The notes below the pieces were generated by a model. It was given only the letters and a program-made list of their open reading frames with translations, was not told the DNA's origin and made no database searches. This document shows positions 16,392-24,875 of a DNA stretch of 39,277 bases, in pieces. The translations under genes were made by a program, and so were the position numbers. This DNA comes from Eubacteriales bacterium (GTDB taxonomy: Bacteria; Bacillota; Clostridia; Lachnospirales; Lachnospiraceae), in contig JAUNPU010000029.1 of the NCBI GenBank assembly GCA_030536555.1, forward strand, positions 1 to 39,277, in the 5' to 3' direction. Position 1 is the first letter of the stretch, and each line of letters starts with the position of its first letter.

Positions 16392-17078
16392 ATGATAGGC
16401 ACAATCGCAAACACCACGACCATATTAGTCGGAAGCTGTGTGGGAAGCACCTTAAAGAAGGGGATAGGCGAGAAGTATAAGAATGTGATGATGGATTCCA
16501 TGGGACTTGCAGCTACGGCGCTGGGGATCAATTCCATCGTGACATCCATGCCCAAGTCGCAGTATCCTGTGCTGTTCATTGTCAGTCTGGCAATCGGCGG
16601 GCTGATCGGCACCCGGTTTGATCTGGCGTCGGGCTTTGACAGGCTGGTGGGGAAGATCTCCGGCGGCTCCAATCTGTCCCAGGGGCTTTCCACGGCGATT
16701 CTGCTGTTCTGTGCGGGAACGCTGTCGATTCTGGGACCGATGCAGAGTGCGCTGAACGGGGACAATACCTTCCTGTTCACCAATGCCATACTGGACGGTA
16801 TTACCTCCACGGTGCTCAGTTCTACCTTTGGATTCGGCATTGCCATTGCGGCTGCGGTATTGTTCTGCTGGCAGGGAAGTATCTACATGCTGGCGCAGGT
16901 GATCGAGCCGTTTATCACGGATACGCTGATGACGGAGATCAGCCTGGTGGGAGGAATCCTGATCTTAAGCAGCGGACTTGGAATCCTTGGAATCAAGCAG
17001 ATCAAGACACTGAATCTGCTTCCGGCGCTTCTGGTACCGCCGGTAGTTGTTACGATTTTGACGGCGCTCGGAATATAA
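16392..17078 (+). CDS. DUF554 family membrane protein
   Basis: 228-aa hydrophobic protein with about seven predicted membrane segments. It matches the DUF554 pattern (MIGTIANTTTILVGSCVG start, then LFCAGTLSILGPMQSALNGD and GGILILSSGLGILGIKQIK). The family's function is unknown to me; transport has been suggested. The first ATG upstream (16356) gives a hydrophilic extension that relatives lack. AGAGGA 7-8 bases before 16392 supports the shorter form. It has its own promoter. Codon use matches neighbours. Confidence 0.88.
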   Translation: MIGTIANTTTILVGSCVGSTLKKGIGEKYKNVMMDSMGLAATALGINSIVTSMPKSQYPVLFIVSLAIGGLIGTRFDLASGFDRLVGKISGGSNLSQGLSTAILLFCAGTLSILGPMQSALNGDNTFLFTNAILDGITSTVLSSTFGFGIAIAAAVLFCWQGSIYMLAQVIEPFITDTLMTEISLVGGILILSSGLGILGIKQIKTLNLLPALLVPPVVVTILTALGI

Positions 17079-17152
17079 ATGACCGGAAAGAGTTTCAATT
17101 ATAGCGTTACACGAGACATTGCGGAAGGGGATACCTAAGGGGGTGTACGTCA

Positions 17153-18493
17153 GTGGCGGAGAGCCAAAATGTTGAATGGAAAGAATCTTGGAGGGATGAA
17201 TATCTTAAATGGATATGCGGTTTTGCAAATGCACAGGGAGGCAAAATTTATATAGGAACAAATGATGATGGCACGGTGATTGGTGTTCAGGACAGTAAGA
17301 AATTACTGGAAGATATTCCGAATAAAGTTCGAGATGTTCTGGGTATTATTGTAGATGTTAATTTGCTGACTAAAGATGGAAAAGATTACATTGAAATTTG
17401 CGTGAATTCAAACAGCTATCCCGTCAACTACAAGGGGGAATATCATTATCGGAGCGGCAGCACTAAGCAGCAATTAAAGGGACAGGCACTAAATCAGTTT
17501 CTGTTACAGAAAACGGGAATTACATGGGACAGTGTGCCGGTTCAGGGAGTAACGATACAAGATTTAAGAAATGACAGTTTCGATATTTTCCGGGAACAGG
17601 CAGTACGCAGCAAACGAATGGACAGGAAAGATATTGATGCTACGAATGAACAGCTACTGGACAGTTTGAATTTGCTTGAAAATAGTCATTTGAAAAGAGC
17701 AGCTATTTTGCTGTTCCATCATAATCCGGAAAAGTGGATACCGGGAGCATACATCAAGGTTGGTTATTTCGAATCGGATTCCGAACTGCGTTATCAGGAT
17801 GAAATTCACGGTTCGTTAATTTCGCAGGCAGATAAAGTGGTTGATCTCATTTTTACGAAATATTTGAAGGCAGACATTTCGTATCAAGGAGTAACAAGAG
17901 TAGAAACCTACCCTTTCCCGAAAGAGGCAATTAGAGAAGCTGTTTTTAATGCGATTGCACACAAATTTTACGGAGCATTAATTCCAATTCAAGTCAGTGT
18001 GTATGCAGATAAGATTTATATTGCGAATGATTGTATTTTCCCGGAGGATTGGACAATCAATGATTTAATGGGGAAACATCGGTCAAGACCGTATAATCCT
18101 TTGATTGCCAATACATTTTTCAGAGCTGGTTTTATTGAAGCGTGGGGACGTGGAATTGAAAAAATCAAGGATAGCTGCAAAGAAGCCGGAAATCCTATGC
18201 CGGAATATACAATTAAACGTGAAGACATTATGGTTATGTTTAAGAGCTTGGTTAGCAGCACTGACCAAGCTGCTAACCAAGCTGCTGACCGAGCTAACCA
18301 AGGTGACAATAATTCCGTAGTTACACGCATCTTGAAAGTGATTCAAGAGGAACCATCGTTGTCTCAGAAAAAGATTGCAGATGTCATTGGAGAAAAGTAT
18401 AGTACAGTTAAGTATTATATGGAATCTATGAAAAAGTCTGGAATTATAAAAAGAGAAGGTTCTAGCCAAAAGGGGAAATGGATTATTCTATAA
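17153..18493 (+). CDS. ATP-binding protein with Schlafen/AlbA_2 domain and winged helix
   Basis: 446 aa. Residues ~1-120 are an AlbA_2 (Schlafen-like) nucleic-acid-binding domain (AESQNVEWKESWRDEYLKW, then GFANAQGGKIYIGTNDDG). The middle resembles an HATPase_c_4/RecG C-terminal-type domain (EAVFNAIAHKFY and GFIEAWGRGIEKIKDSCKEAG). The last ~65 residues look like a winged helix (LKVIQEEPSLSQKKIADVI). Start is GTG with AAGGGGG about 9 bases upstream; MAESQNVEWKE is the family's usual beginning. A Gln/Ala-rich linker (TDQAANQAADRANQ) is made of short near-tandem repeats. The gene is visibly richer in A and T than the genes around it, which suggests transfer. Family members are thought to be regulators; the target is unknown. 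Confidence 0.87.
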   Translation: MAESQNVEWKESWRDEYLKWICGFANAQGGKIYIGTNDDGTVIGVQDSKKLLEDIPNKVRDVLGIIVDVNLLTKDGKDYIEICVNSNSYPVNYKGEYHYRSGSTKQQLKGQALNQFLLQKTGITWDSVPVQGVTIQDLRNDSFDIFREQAVRSKRMDRKDIDATNEQLLDSLNLLENSHLKRAAILLFHHNPEKWIPGAYIKVGYFESDSELRYQDEIHGSLISQADKVVDLIFTKYLKADISYQGVTRVETYPFPKEAIREAVFNAIAHKFYGALIPIQVSVYADKIYIANDCIFPEDWTINDLMGKHRSRPYNPLIANTFFRAGFIEAWGRGIEKIKDSCKEAGNPMPEYTIKREDIMVMFKSLVSSTDQAANQAADRANQGDNNSVVTRILKVIQEEPSLSQKKIADVIGEKYSTVKYYMESMKKSGIIKREGSSQKGKWIIL

Positions 18494-18499
18494 CTATAT

Positions 18500-18671
18500 T
18501 TTACACAATTTAACAATAATATTACTCTGCTGATACAGCCAGTCCGCAAATTCTTTCGGGCTGGCTGTTCCTGCTTTTGCAATCTTTTTCACACTTTGGA
18601 CACACACGTGAAGAGTGTGTAAAAAATCTAAACTTTTTATAATATCTATTGACAATGTGACAGGGTGTCAT
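18500..18671 (-). other. Possible C-terminal gene remnant or hairpin repeat
   Basis: On the minus strand a reading frame with no start codon stays open from about 18668 to a stop near 18500 and reads like protein: VKKIAKAGTASPKEFADW, continuing LYQQSNIIVKLC. The same stretch forms a hairpin, ACAGCCAGTCC with GGGCTGGCTGT (18534-18567). It could be the 3' stump of a lost gene or a terminator for the preceding gene. I cannot name the family. Confidence 0.3.
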
Positions 18672-18677
18672 TATAAT
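18649..18677 (+). promoter_or_regulatory. Promoter of tetR-RND operon
   Basis: TTGACA at 18649-18654, a 17-bp spacer and TATAAT at 18672-18677, full consensus. The spacer is occupied by an operator-like palindrome. Confidence 0.92.
18658..18670. promoter_or_regulatory. TetR operator 1 (in promoter spacer)
   Basis: TGACA-GGG-TGTCA lies between -35 and -10, where a dimeric repressor would exclude RNA polymerase. Confidence 0.7.
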
Positions 18678-18699
18678 TAGTGCCATGCTACAAGAAAAG

Positions 18700-18712
18700 T
18701 GACAACCTGTCA
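18700..18712. promoter_or_regulatory. TetR operator 2 (in leader)
   Basis: TGACA-ACC-TGTCA has the same arms as operator 1. Centres are 42 bp apart, close to four helical turns, so both dimers would sit on the same DNA face. Confidence 0.7.
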
Positions 18713-18751
18713 TGAGCAAAGACAGGTACAGGAATGGAGGGAGAAGCAGGT

Positions 18752-19405
18752 ATGCCAAGCGATCGATTTTACAGGCTCCCGGCGGAGAAGAAGCAGCTGA
18801 TTCGTGAAGCTGCAATCAGGGAATTTGCGCGGGTTCCGTTCGAGAAGGCATCCATCAATCAGATTATTCAGAATGCAGGGATATCAAGAGGAAGCTTCTA
18901 TACATATTTTGAAGATAAGCAGGATCTGCTGGAATTCGTATTGTCTGACGGCTGTGATCAGATGATGGAGCTCTGTGAGGAGAATCTTAAGGAGAATGGC
19001 GGGGATCTGTTTGCTGTTCTTCAGTATTTATTTGAATATATGGTGGAACGGCTGCAGGAGACGAAGGACATGATGGCAGTTACGAGGAATGTATTTTCCT
19101 ATCAGGAGAATACGAAGCTCTTCTGGACGACCCGCTGGGATCGAGACGGCGAGGACTCCGGCGTGGAGGAGGAAGAACTGCCGTACCTGTGGTTATGGAG
19201 ACGGATTGACACAAGCAGGTTGAAGTGCGAGACGGCGCAGGATGTGATTCCGCTGCTGACACTGGGAGTCACATCGGTGATGATCTCGGTGAAGCAGTAT
19301 TATGAGCACCCGGATAAGCTGGACGGGATACGGGAGCAGTTCCATCAGATGCTGGAGGTGCTGAAGTACGGGGCGCTGAAGGAGCCGGAAACCGGAAAAA
19401 CGTAA
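18752..19405 (+). CDS. TetR/AcrR family transcriptional regulator
   Basis: 217 aa. The N-terminal HTH is canonical: AAIREFARVPFEKASINQII followed by GISRGSFYTYFEDKQDLLEFV (~residues 20-65). The C-terminal ligand/dimer domain is variable, as usual. The ATG at 18752 has GGAGGGAG at a good distance; an upstream ATG at 18734 would place the RBS inside the gene. It is the first gene of the efflux operon and is preceded by two matching palindromes, one in the promoter spacer. It is therefore likely an autorepressor released by a pump substrate (inference). Confidence 0.93.
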   Translation: MPSDRFYRLPAEKKQLIREAAIREFARVPFEKASINQIIQNAGISRGSFYTYFEDKQDLLEFVLSDGCDQMMELCEENLKENGGDLFAVLQYLFEYMVERLQETKDMMAVTRNVFSYQENTKLFWTTRWDRDGEDSGVEEEELPYLWLWRRIDTSRLKCETAQDVIPLLTLGVTSVMISVKQYYEHPDKLDGIREQFHQMLEVLKYGALKEPETGKT

Positions 19406-19455
19406 CCTGTGGAAGAAGCAGGAAAGAGGGAAAGCCGGTGAAATTCCGGAACAGG

Positions 19456-19484
19456 CTGACAGGAAACGATAACGGATTTATAGG
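19456..19484 (+). promoter_or_regulatory. Possible internal promoter before the membrane-fusion gene
   Basis: CTGACA, a 17-bp spacer and TATAGG. The -35 overlaps TGACAGG, the half-site of the TetR operators. A TATAAT at 19490-19495 lacks a good -35. Speculative. Confidence 0.3.
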
Positions 19485-19515
19485 ACGAATATAATATAAG
19501 AAAGAGGAGACATCT

Positions 19516-20613
19516 ATGAAAAAAGGGATTTTGATGGTCGCAGGAGCAGCGGTGGCATTGGCAGCAGTGGTGACTGTGCCGATGATTTTGAGATCAAGAC
19601 CGGTTGTGGAGGAGGCTCCGGTTCCGGTGGTGGAGGTCCAGACGCCGGAGACGGGAAGCATTGAGCTGTACCGCAACCTGGTAGGACAGGTGGAGCCGTC
19701 GGATGTGGTGTATATTTACCCGAAGATGGCAGGCGAGGTGACGGATGTATTTGTCAAGGCAGGCGACATGGTGACGGAAGGTCAGGCTATCTGTAAGATA
19801 GACACCAAGCAGGTGGACGCTGCCAGACTGAGCATGGAGGCAGCCAAAGTGGCAAGTGACAACGCAGCGACCAATCTGGTGCGCCAGCAGGCGCTGTTCG
19901 CGGCGGGGGATATCTCCAGCGCGGCATTTGAGCAGGCCCAGGCCCAGGCAACCAGCGCACAGATTCAGTACGAGACTGCAAAGCTCAACTACGACAATCA
20001 GATGGAGTTCAGCAATATCACGGCCTCCATCGCAGGCAAGGTGGAAATCTGTGATATCGAAGTGCATGACAATGTATCCCAGCAGATGCTGATCTGCGTT
20101 ATTTCCGGTGAGGGAAGCAAGGCGGTGTCATTTTCTGTAACAGAGAAGGTGGTGGACCAGCTTCATGCCGGCGACCCGATTGTGATTGAGAAAAATGGCA
20201 GCGAGTACAAGGGCAGCATCACGGAGGTCAGCAGCATGATCGATGCGGCAACCGGACTGTTCAAGGTGAAGGCATCGGTGGAGAGCGGCGATGCACTGCC
20301 GACCGGTTCCGCGGTGAAGCTGTATGTGACCTCTGACAAGGCTGAGAACGTGATGACGCTTCCGGTGGATGCCGTGTACTACTCTGGCGGTGATGCGTAT
20401 GTATATACCTATGACAATGGAACGGTTCACCGGGTTCCGGTGGAAGAGGGCATCTACGATTCCGAGCGGATTGAGATTCTGTCCGGGTTGAAGATGGAGG
20501 ACGAGGTCATCACCACCTGGAGCTCCGAGCTGTTCGAAGGCTCCAAGGTGCAGAAGGCGGGCGCAGAAGGCCAGGCAGCAGACAAGGCAGACAGCGAGAG
20601 TCAGGCGAAATAG
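19516..20613 (+). CDS. RND efflux membrane-fusion (periplasmic adaptor) protein
   Basis: 365 aa, HlyD/AcrA-type adaptor. An N-terminal hydrophobic anchor (~residues 3-25, no lipobox) is followed by the lipoyl-like half-motif (VYIYPKMAGEVTDVFVKAGDMVTEGQ, split around the hairpin). Next come an alpha-helical hairpin (~95-155), the second lipoyl half (ITASIAGKVEICDIEVHDNV), a beta-barrel and a membrane-proximal domain. A low-complexity tail rich in Ala, Lys and Glu ends the protein. Gene order adaptor, RND pump, TolC-like fits a complete efflux system. RBS GAGGAG. Confidence 0.93.
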   Translation: MKKGILMVAGAAVALAAVVTVPMILRSRPVVEEAPVPVVEVQTPETGSIELYRNLVGQVEPSDVVYIYPKMAGEVTDVFVKAGDMVTEGQAICKIDTKQVDAARLSMEAAKVASDNAATNLVRQQALFAAGDISSAAFEQAQAQATSAQIQYETAKLNYDNQMEFSNITASIAGKVEICDIEVHDNVSQQMLICVISGEGSKAVSFSVTEKVVDQLHAGDPIVIEKNGSEYKGSITEVSSMIDAATGLFKVKASVESGDALPTGSAVKLYVTSDKAENVMTLPVDAVYYSGGDAYVYTYDNGTVHRVPVEEGIYDSERIEILSGLKMEDEVITTWSSELFEGSKVQKAGAEGQAADKADSESQAK

Positions 20614-20630
20614 AGTAGGAGGAGTCAACT

Positions 20631-23600
20631 ATGGGATTAACAAAATCAGTCCTCAAGCGACCGGTCACCACCATTCTGGCGGTGCTGTGTCTGATTGTGT
20701 TCGGCCTGCAGTCCGTGCTTGGAGCCAAGCTGGAGCTGATGCCGACCATGGATATGCCGATGCTGATCATCAGCACCGTGTACCCGGGCGCCAGCCCGGA
20801 GGATGTCAGTGAGCTGGTTACCACAGAGATTGAGGACAGCATCGGTTCACTGAGCGGTATCGACACGGTTCAGTCCGTGTCACTGGAAAATGTGTCCATG
20901 GTCGTGATTCAGTACGATTACGGCAAGGACATTGATGATGCTTACGATGATCTGAAGAAGAAGATGGATGTTCTGGAGTCGGAGCTCCCGGATGACTGTC
21001 AGTCCCCCATGATCGTCGAGATGAATATTGATGAGATGGCTACGGTATCTCTGTCTGTCAACCACAAGACAGAGCCGAACCTGTACAACTATGTAGACAA
21101 CAAGATCGTTCCGGAATTCAAGAAGATTACCACCGTAACCGACGTGGATGTCAGCGGTGGTCAGGAAGAGTATATTAAGGTAGAACTGATTCCGGAGAAG
21201 CTGCAGCAGTATCATCTGAATATGAATTCCATTTCCTCTGCCATCGGCAGTGCCAACTTCACCTTCCCGGTGGGTGACACGGTTGTGGGCGGACAGAAGC
21301 TGGCAGTCAGTGCCGGTACCGAGTATGATACGGTAGATTTACTGAAACAGATTCCGATTGCCCTGGGCAACGGCAATGTAATCTATTTAGAGGATATTGC
21401 CAACATCGGCACCACCCAGGAGGATGTCAGCGGTGTGGCACGCTACAATGGCAATGATACCCTGTCTCTGGGCATCAAGAAGCAGCAGAGTGCGACGGCT
21501 GTGGAGGTATCCAAGTCCGTGCAGAAGACCATTGACACGTTGATGGCACAGGATGAGAATCTGGAGATCACCGTGGTCTATGATACCAGTAAGGATATCA
21601 AGACCTCTCTGAGCAGCGTGATGCAGACGATGGTGATGGCGGTTGTCATTTCCATGATTATCATTTTCCTGTTCTTCGGAGAGATCAAGGCGTCCCTGAT
21701 CGTCGGAACGTCCATCCCGATCTCCATTTTGGCGGCATTGATCATGATGCAGGCCATGGGCTTTACGCTGAATGTTATTACCCTGAGCAGTCTGGTGCTG
21801 GGCGTCGGCATGATGGTGGATAACTCGATCGTAGTGCTGGAGAGCTGCTTCCGCTCCACCAAGGGCAAGGGCATCGTCGGATACCGGGAAGCGGCCTTGG
21901 AGGGCAGCGGCATCGTGCTGCAGTCCATCATCGGCGGTACGGTGACCACCTGCGTGGTATTCCTGCCCCTGTCATTGATGGAAGGCATGAGCGGACAGAT
22001 GTTCAAGCCTCTTGGATTTACCATTATTTTCTGTATGCTGGCATCCCTGATCAGTGCTATGACCATCGTGCCGCTGTGCTACTGCATGTACCGCCCGCAG
22101 GAGAAGGAAAGCTCCCCGGCAGGCTGGCTGGTAGAGAAGCTGCAGGACGGCTACCGCAATATCATGAAGTCCCTGCTTCCGAAGAAGAAAACCGTTATCT
22201 TCACTTCCATTGCGCTTCTGGTTCTGTCCCTGTGGATGGCGACCCAGCTTCGGATGGAACTGATGGTTGCGGATGACACAGGCACCATCAATGTGAGCAT
22301 TGAGACCCGCCCGGGTCTGAAGGTAGAGGAAAATGACAAGATTTACCGTCAGGTAGAAGATATTATTTCTCAGGATGCAGATCTGGATTCCTATATGTTG
22401 ACTTCCGGCGGAAGCGGCATGAGTTTGGGCGGCGGCGGAGCGACGCTGACGGCATACCTGAAGGATGACAGAAAGCGGGAGACCGATGAGGTTGTAAAAG
22501 AATGGAAACCGTTGCTTAATCAGGTCGCGGGTGCTAATATTACGGTAGAGGCATCCTCATCCATGTCCATGATGGCGTCAAACGCCGGTGTGGAATACAT
22601 CCTGCAGAGTACCCAGTACGACGAGCTGAAGGAGGCATCCGACCAGATTGCAGATAAGCTGCTGGAGCGTCCGGAGGTGACCAAGGTACATACCACCCTG
22701 GAAAATGCGGCGCCGGTGGTGAAGCTGGATATCGATGCGGTGAAGGCCAATGCGGAAAATATCACCCCGATGCAGATTGCAGGTACGGTCAGCAGCATGC
22801 TGGGCGGTACCGAGGCTACCACCCTGGAGGTGGACGGCGAGGAGATCAGCGTCAAGGTGGAGTATCCAAGTGACGAGTATGACACCATCGACAAGCTGCA
22901 GGGCATCGTGCTGATGAACAATGCAGGCGGTTCTGTGGCGCTGACCGATGTGGCTGACATCAGCTTCAAGGACAGCCCGGCCAGCATTACCCGAAAGGAT
23001 AAGCAGTATCAGGTAACCATTACCGGTGATCTGATGACCGACGATCCCCGTCAGAAGGCAGCCATCGAGAAGAAGCTGTACGACGAGATCGTGGCAGACT
23101 ATATGAGCCCGACCTTAAGCCGCGCCGTCAATGCCATGAATGAGGCGATGGCGGAGGAGTTCGGCAACCTGGGTACGGCGATTGCGGTGGCAGTCTTCCT
23201 GGTATTTGTGGTCATGGCAGCTCAGTTCGAGTCACCGAAGTTCTCCATCATGGTGATGACCACGATCCCGTTCTCACTGATCGGTTCCTTTGGACTTTTG
23301 TATGTGACGGATGTGCCGATCAGTATGGCATCCCTGCTTGGATTCCTGATGCTGTCCGGTACGGTAGTAAACAACGGTATCCTGTATGTGGATACGGTGA
23401 ACCAGTACCGTCAGAGCATGGATATGAATACTGCACTGATTGAGGCAGGCGCTACCCGTCTGCGCCCGATCCTGATGACGACGCTGACCACCATCGTGGC
23501 AATGATTCCTATGGCGATGGCATACGGCGACAGCGGCAAGAGCATGCAGGGTCTTGCACTGGTAGATGTGGGCGGTCTGATTGCCTCCACCGTGCTGGCA

Positions 23601-23669
23601 CTTTTGATGCTGCCGATCTACTATTCGGTTATGAGCCGGAAGAAGAAGGCAGAGCCTCATTACGACTGA
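20631..23669 (+). CDS. RND family efflux permease (AcrB/HAE type)
   Basis: 1012 aa, full-length for this class: a first membrane segment, a large external porter loop, a bundle of segments, a second loop, and a closing bundle. The family start is clear (LKRPVTTILAVLCLIVFGL, then MPMLIISTVYPGASPEDVSE). In the fourth segment the proton-relay pair equivalent to AcrB D407/D408 is D-N (GVGMMVDNSIVVLES). The position of AcrB Lys940 appears as Asn (LSGTVVNNGILYVD). So the canonical D-D-K triad is reduced, as in a number of non-proteobacterial RND pumps. It is 17 bases after the adaptor gene, with RBS AGGAGG. Substrate unknown; the TetR regulator suggests drugs or bile-like amphiphiles (inference). 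Confidence 0.95.
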   Translation: MGLTKSVLKRPVTTILAVLCLIVFGLQSVLGAKLELMPTMDMPMLIISTVYPGASPEDVSELVTTEIEDSIGSLSGIDTVQSVSLENVSMVVIQYDYGKDIDDAYDDLKKKMDVLESELPDDCQSPMIVEMNIDEMATVSLSVNHKTEPNLYNYVDNKIVPEFKKITTVTDVDVSGGQEEYIKVELIPEKLQQYHLNMNSISSAIGSANFTFPVGDTVVGGQKLAVSAGTEYDTVDLLKQIPIALGNGNVIYLEDIANIGTTQEDVSGVARYNGNDTLSLGIKKQQSATAVEVSKSVQKTIDTLMAQDENLEITVVYDTSKDIKTSLSSVMQTMVMAVVISMIIIFLFFGEIKASLIVGTSIPISILAALIMMQAMGFTLNVITLSSLVLGVGMMVDNSIVVLESCFRSTKGKGIVGYREAALEGSGIVLQSIIGGTVTTCVVFLPLSLMEGMSGQMFKPLGFTIIFCMLASLISAMTIVPLCYCMYRPQEKESSPAGWLVEKLQDGYRNIMKSLLPKKKTVIFTSIALLVLSLWMATQLRMELMVADDTGTINVSIETRPGLKVEENDKIYRQVEDIISQDADLDSYMLTSGGSGMSLGGGGATLTAYLKDDRKRETDEVVKEWKPLLNQVAGANITVEASSSMSMMASNAGVEYILQSTQYDELKEASDQIADKLLERPEVTKVHTTLENAAPVVKLDIDAVKANAENITPMQIAGTVSSMLGGTEATTLEVDGEEISVKVEYPSDEYDTIDKLQGIVLMNNAGGSVALTDVADISFKDSPASITRKDKQYQVTITGDLMTDDPRQKAAIEKKLYDEIVADYMSPTLSRAVNAMNEAMAEEFGNLGTAIAVAVFLVFVVMAAQFESPKFSIMVMTTIPFSLIGSFGLLYVTDVPISMASLLGFLMLSGTVVNNGILYVDTVNQYRQSMDMNTALIEAGATRLRPILMTTLTTIVAMIPMAMAYGDSGKSMQGLALVDVGGLIASTVLALLMLPIYYSVMSRKKKAEPHYD

Positions 23670-23689
23670 TGTAATGGAAGGAGACAGAT

Positions 23690-24859
23690 ATGAATCTTAG
23701 AAAGAGAACCTGGTGTCTCGGACTTGCAGGTCTGATGGTTGTGGCTGCGCCGGCGACGGCGCTTGCCGGCAGCCCGGAATTTGCCCGGAGCGCCGAGGAG
23801 TGGGCGAAGCTTCGCGATAACGTGATGGAGTACGGAGAGCTGGAAGGTCTGGTTCAGGAGTACAATATCACGGTGCAGACCAATCAGCTGGACCTGAATG
23901 ATTTCCGCCAGAAGTATGGCGATACGAAGGATGATGTGTCCCAGAAGTACCGGGATATGGCGGCGGAGATCTATTCCAGCGTGGATTATCCGGATTCGGA
24001 TGACCCCATGTACGGATATATGGTATCTTCCGTGCTGATGGCGGAGATTCAGGCAAAGAACCTGGAGAAGCAGGCAGATGACAATCTGGAAGACAGTGAA
24101 ATCATCCGTACTAATTATGAGCAGGCGGAGAAGACTCTGGTGACCGTGGCGCAGAACAATATGGTGTCCTATCAGAAGGGGCTTCTGGAGCTGCGGCAGT
24201 TGGAGATCGTCAGAGATCAGGCACAGACGGCACTTAACAGTGCGCAGGTGAAGATGGAGATCGGCAGTGCCACTCAGGTGGATGTGCTGAATGCACAGGA
24301 AGCCCTGCAGACGGCCCAGCGCAACATCGAATCCAAGAAGTCAGCCAATGAGACCCTGCGCCAGAAGCTGCAGGTCATGCTGGGATGGAAGTATTCGGAT
24401 ACACCGGAGATTCAGGACGTTCCGGCAGCAGATGCATCCCGCATCGACGGCATGAATCCGCTGACTGACCGGGAGGCGGCGTTGGAGAACAACTACACGC
24501 TGAAGGTCAACCGGAAGAAGCTGTCCAATGCAGGCAGTGCCAATACGGTGGAGAGCCTGAAAAAGACGATCGCAGACAATGAGCAGAAAATCGGTTCATC
24601 CCTGGTGACCAGCTATCAGAATGTACTGGCGGCAAAGCTGGCTTATGACCAGGCTGCGGCAGATCTGGAGCTGGAGACCCGAAATACCCGGACGATGGAG
24701 CTTCAGTACCAGCAGGGCAGCGTGAGCCGGAATGAGTATGAGAGCCAGCAGCAGCTTCTGGAGAATAAGCAGCTGGCTGTAAAGATTGCGGACATGAACC
24801 TGTTCCAGACGATGGAGACCTATGACTGGGCAGTAGCCGGACTTGCCAGTGCGTCATAA
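23690..24859 (+). CDS. TolC-like helical export protein 1
   Basis: 389 aa with a Sec signal peptide (cleavage likely after ALA, ~residue 26). Two TolC-type repeats of long helices are visible: first ~35-215 with the typical QARLEM-like turn 'KMEIGSATQVDVLNAQEAL', second ~255-385 with 'QYQQGSVSRNEYESQQQLL'. These turn motifs are the helical-barrel signatures of TolC. Where TolC inserts its outer-membrane strands, this protein has short polar linkers only (for example LSNAGSANTVESLKK). The protein probably forms an envelope-spanning helical tube or scaffold, not a pore in an outer membrane. RBS GGAAGGAG. Confidence 0.88.
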   Translation: MNLRKRTWCLGLAGLMVVAAPATALAGSPEFARSAEEWAKLRDNVMEYGELEGLVQEYNITVQTNQLDLNDFRQKYGDTKDDVSQKYRDMAAEIYSSVDYPDSDDPMYGYMVSSVLMAEIQAKNLEKQADDNLEDSEIIRTNYEQAEKTLVTVAQNNMVSYQKGLLELRQLEIVRDQAQTALNSAQVKMEIGSATQVDVLNAQEALQTAQRNIESKKSANETLRQKLQVMLGWKYSDTPEIQDVPAADASRIDGMNPLTDREAALENNYTLKVNRKKLSNAGSANTVESLKKTIADNEQKIGSSLVTSYQNVLAAKLAYDQAAADLELETRNTRTMELQYQQGSVSRNEYESQQQLLENKQLAVKIADMNLFQTMETYDWAVAGLASAS

Positions 24860-24875
24860 GCGGGAGGTTGCGCAG

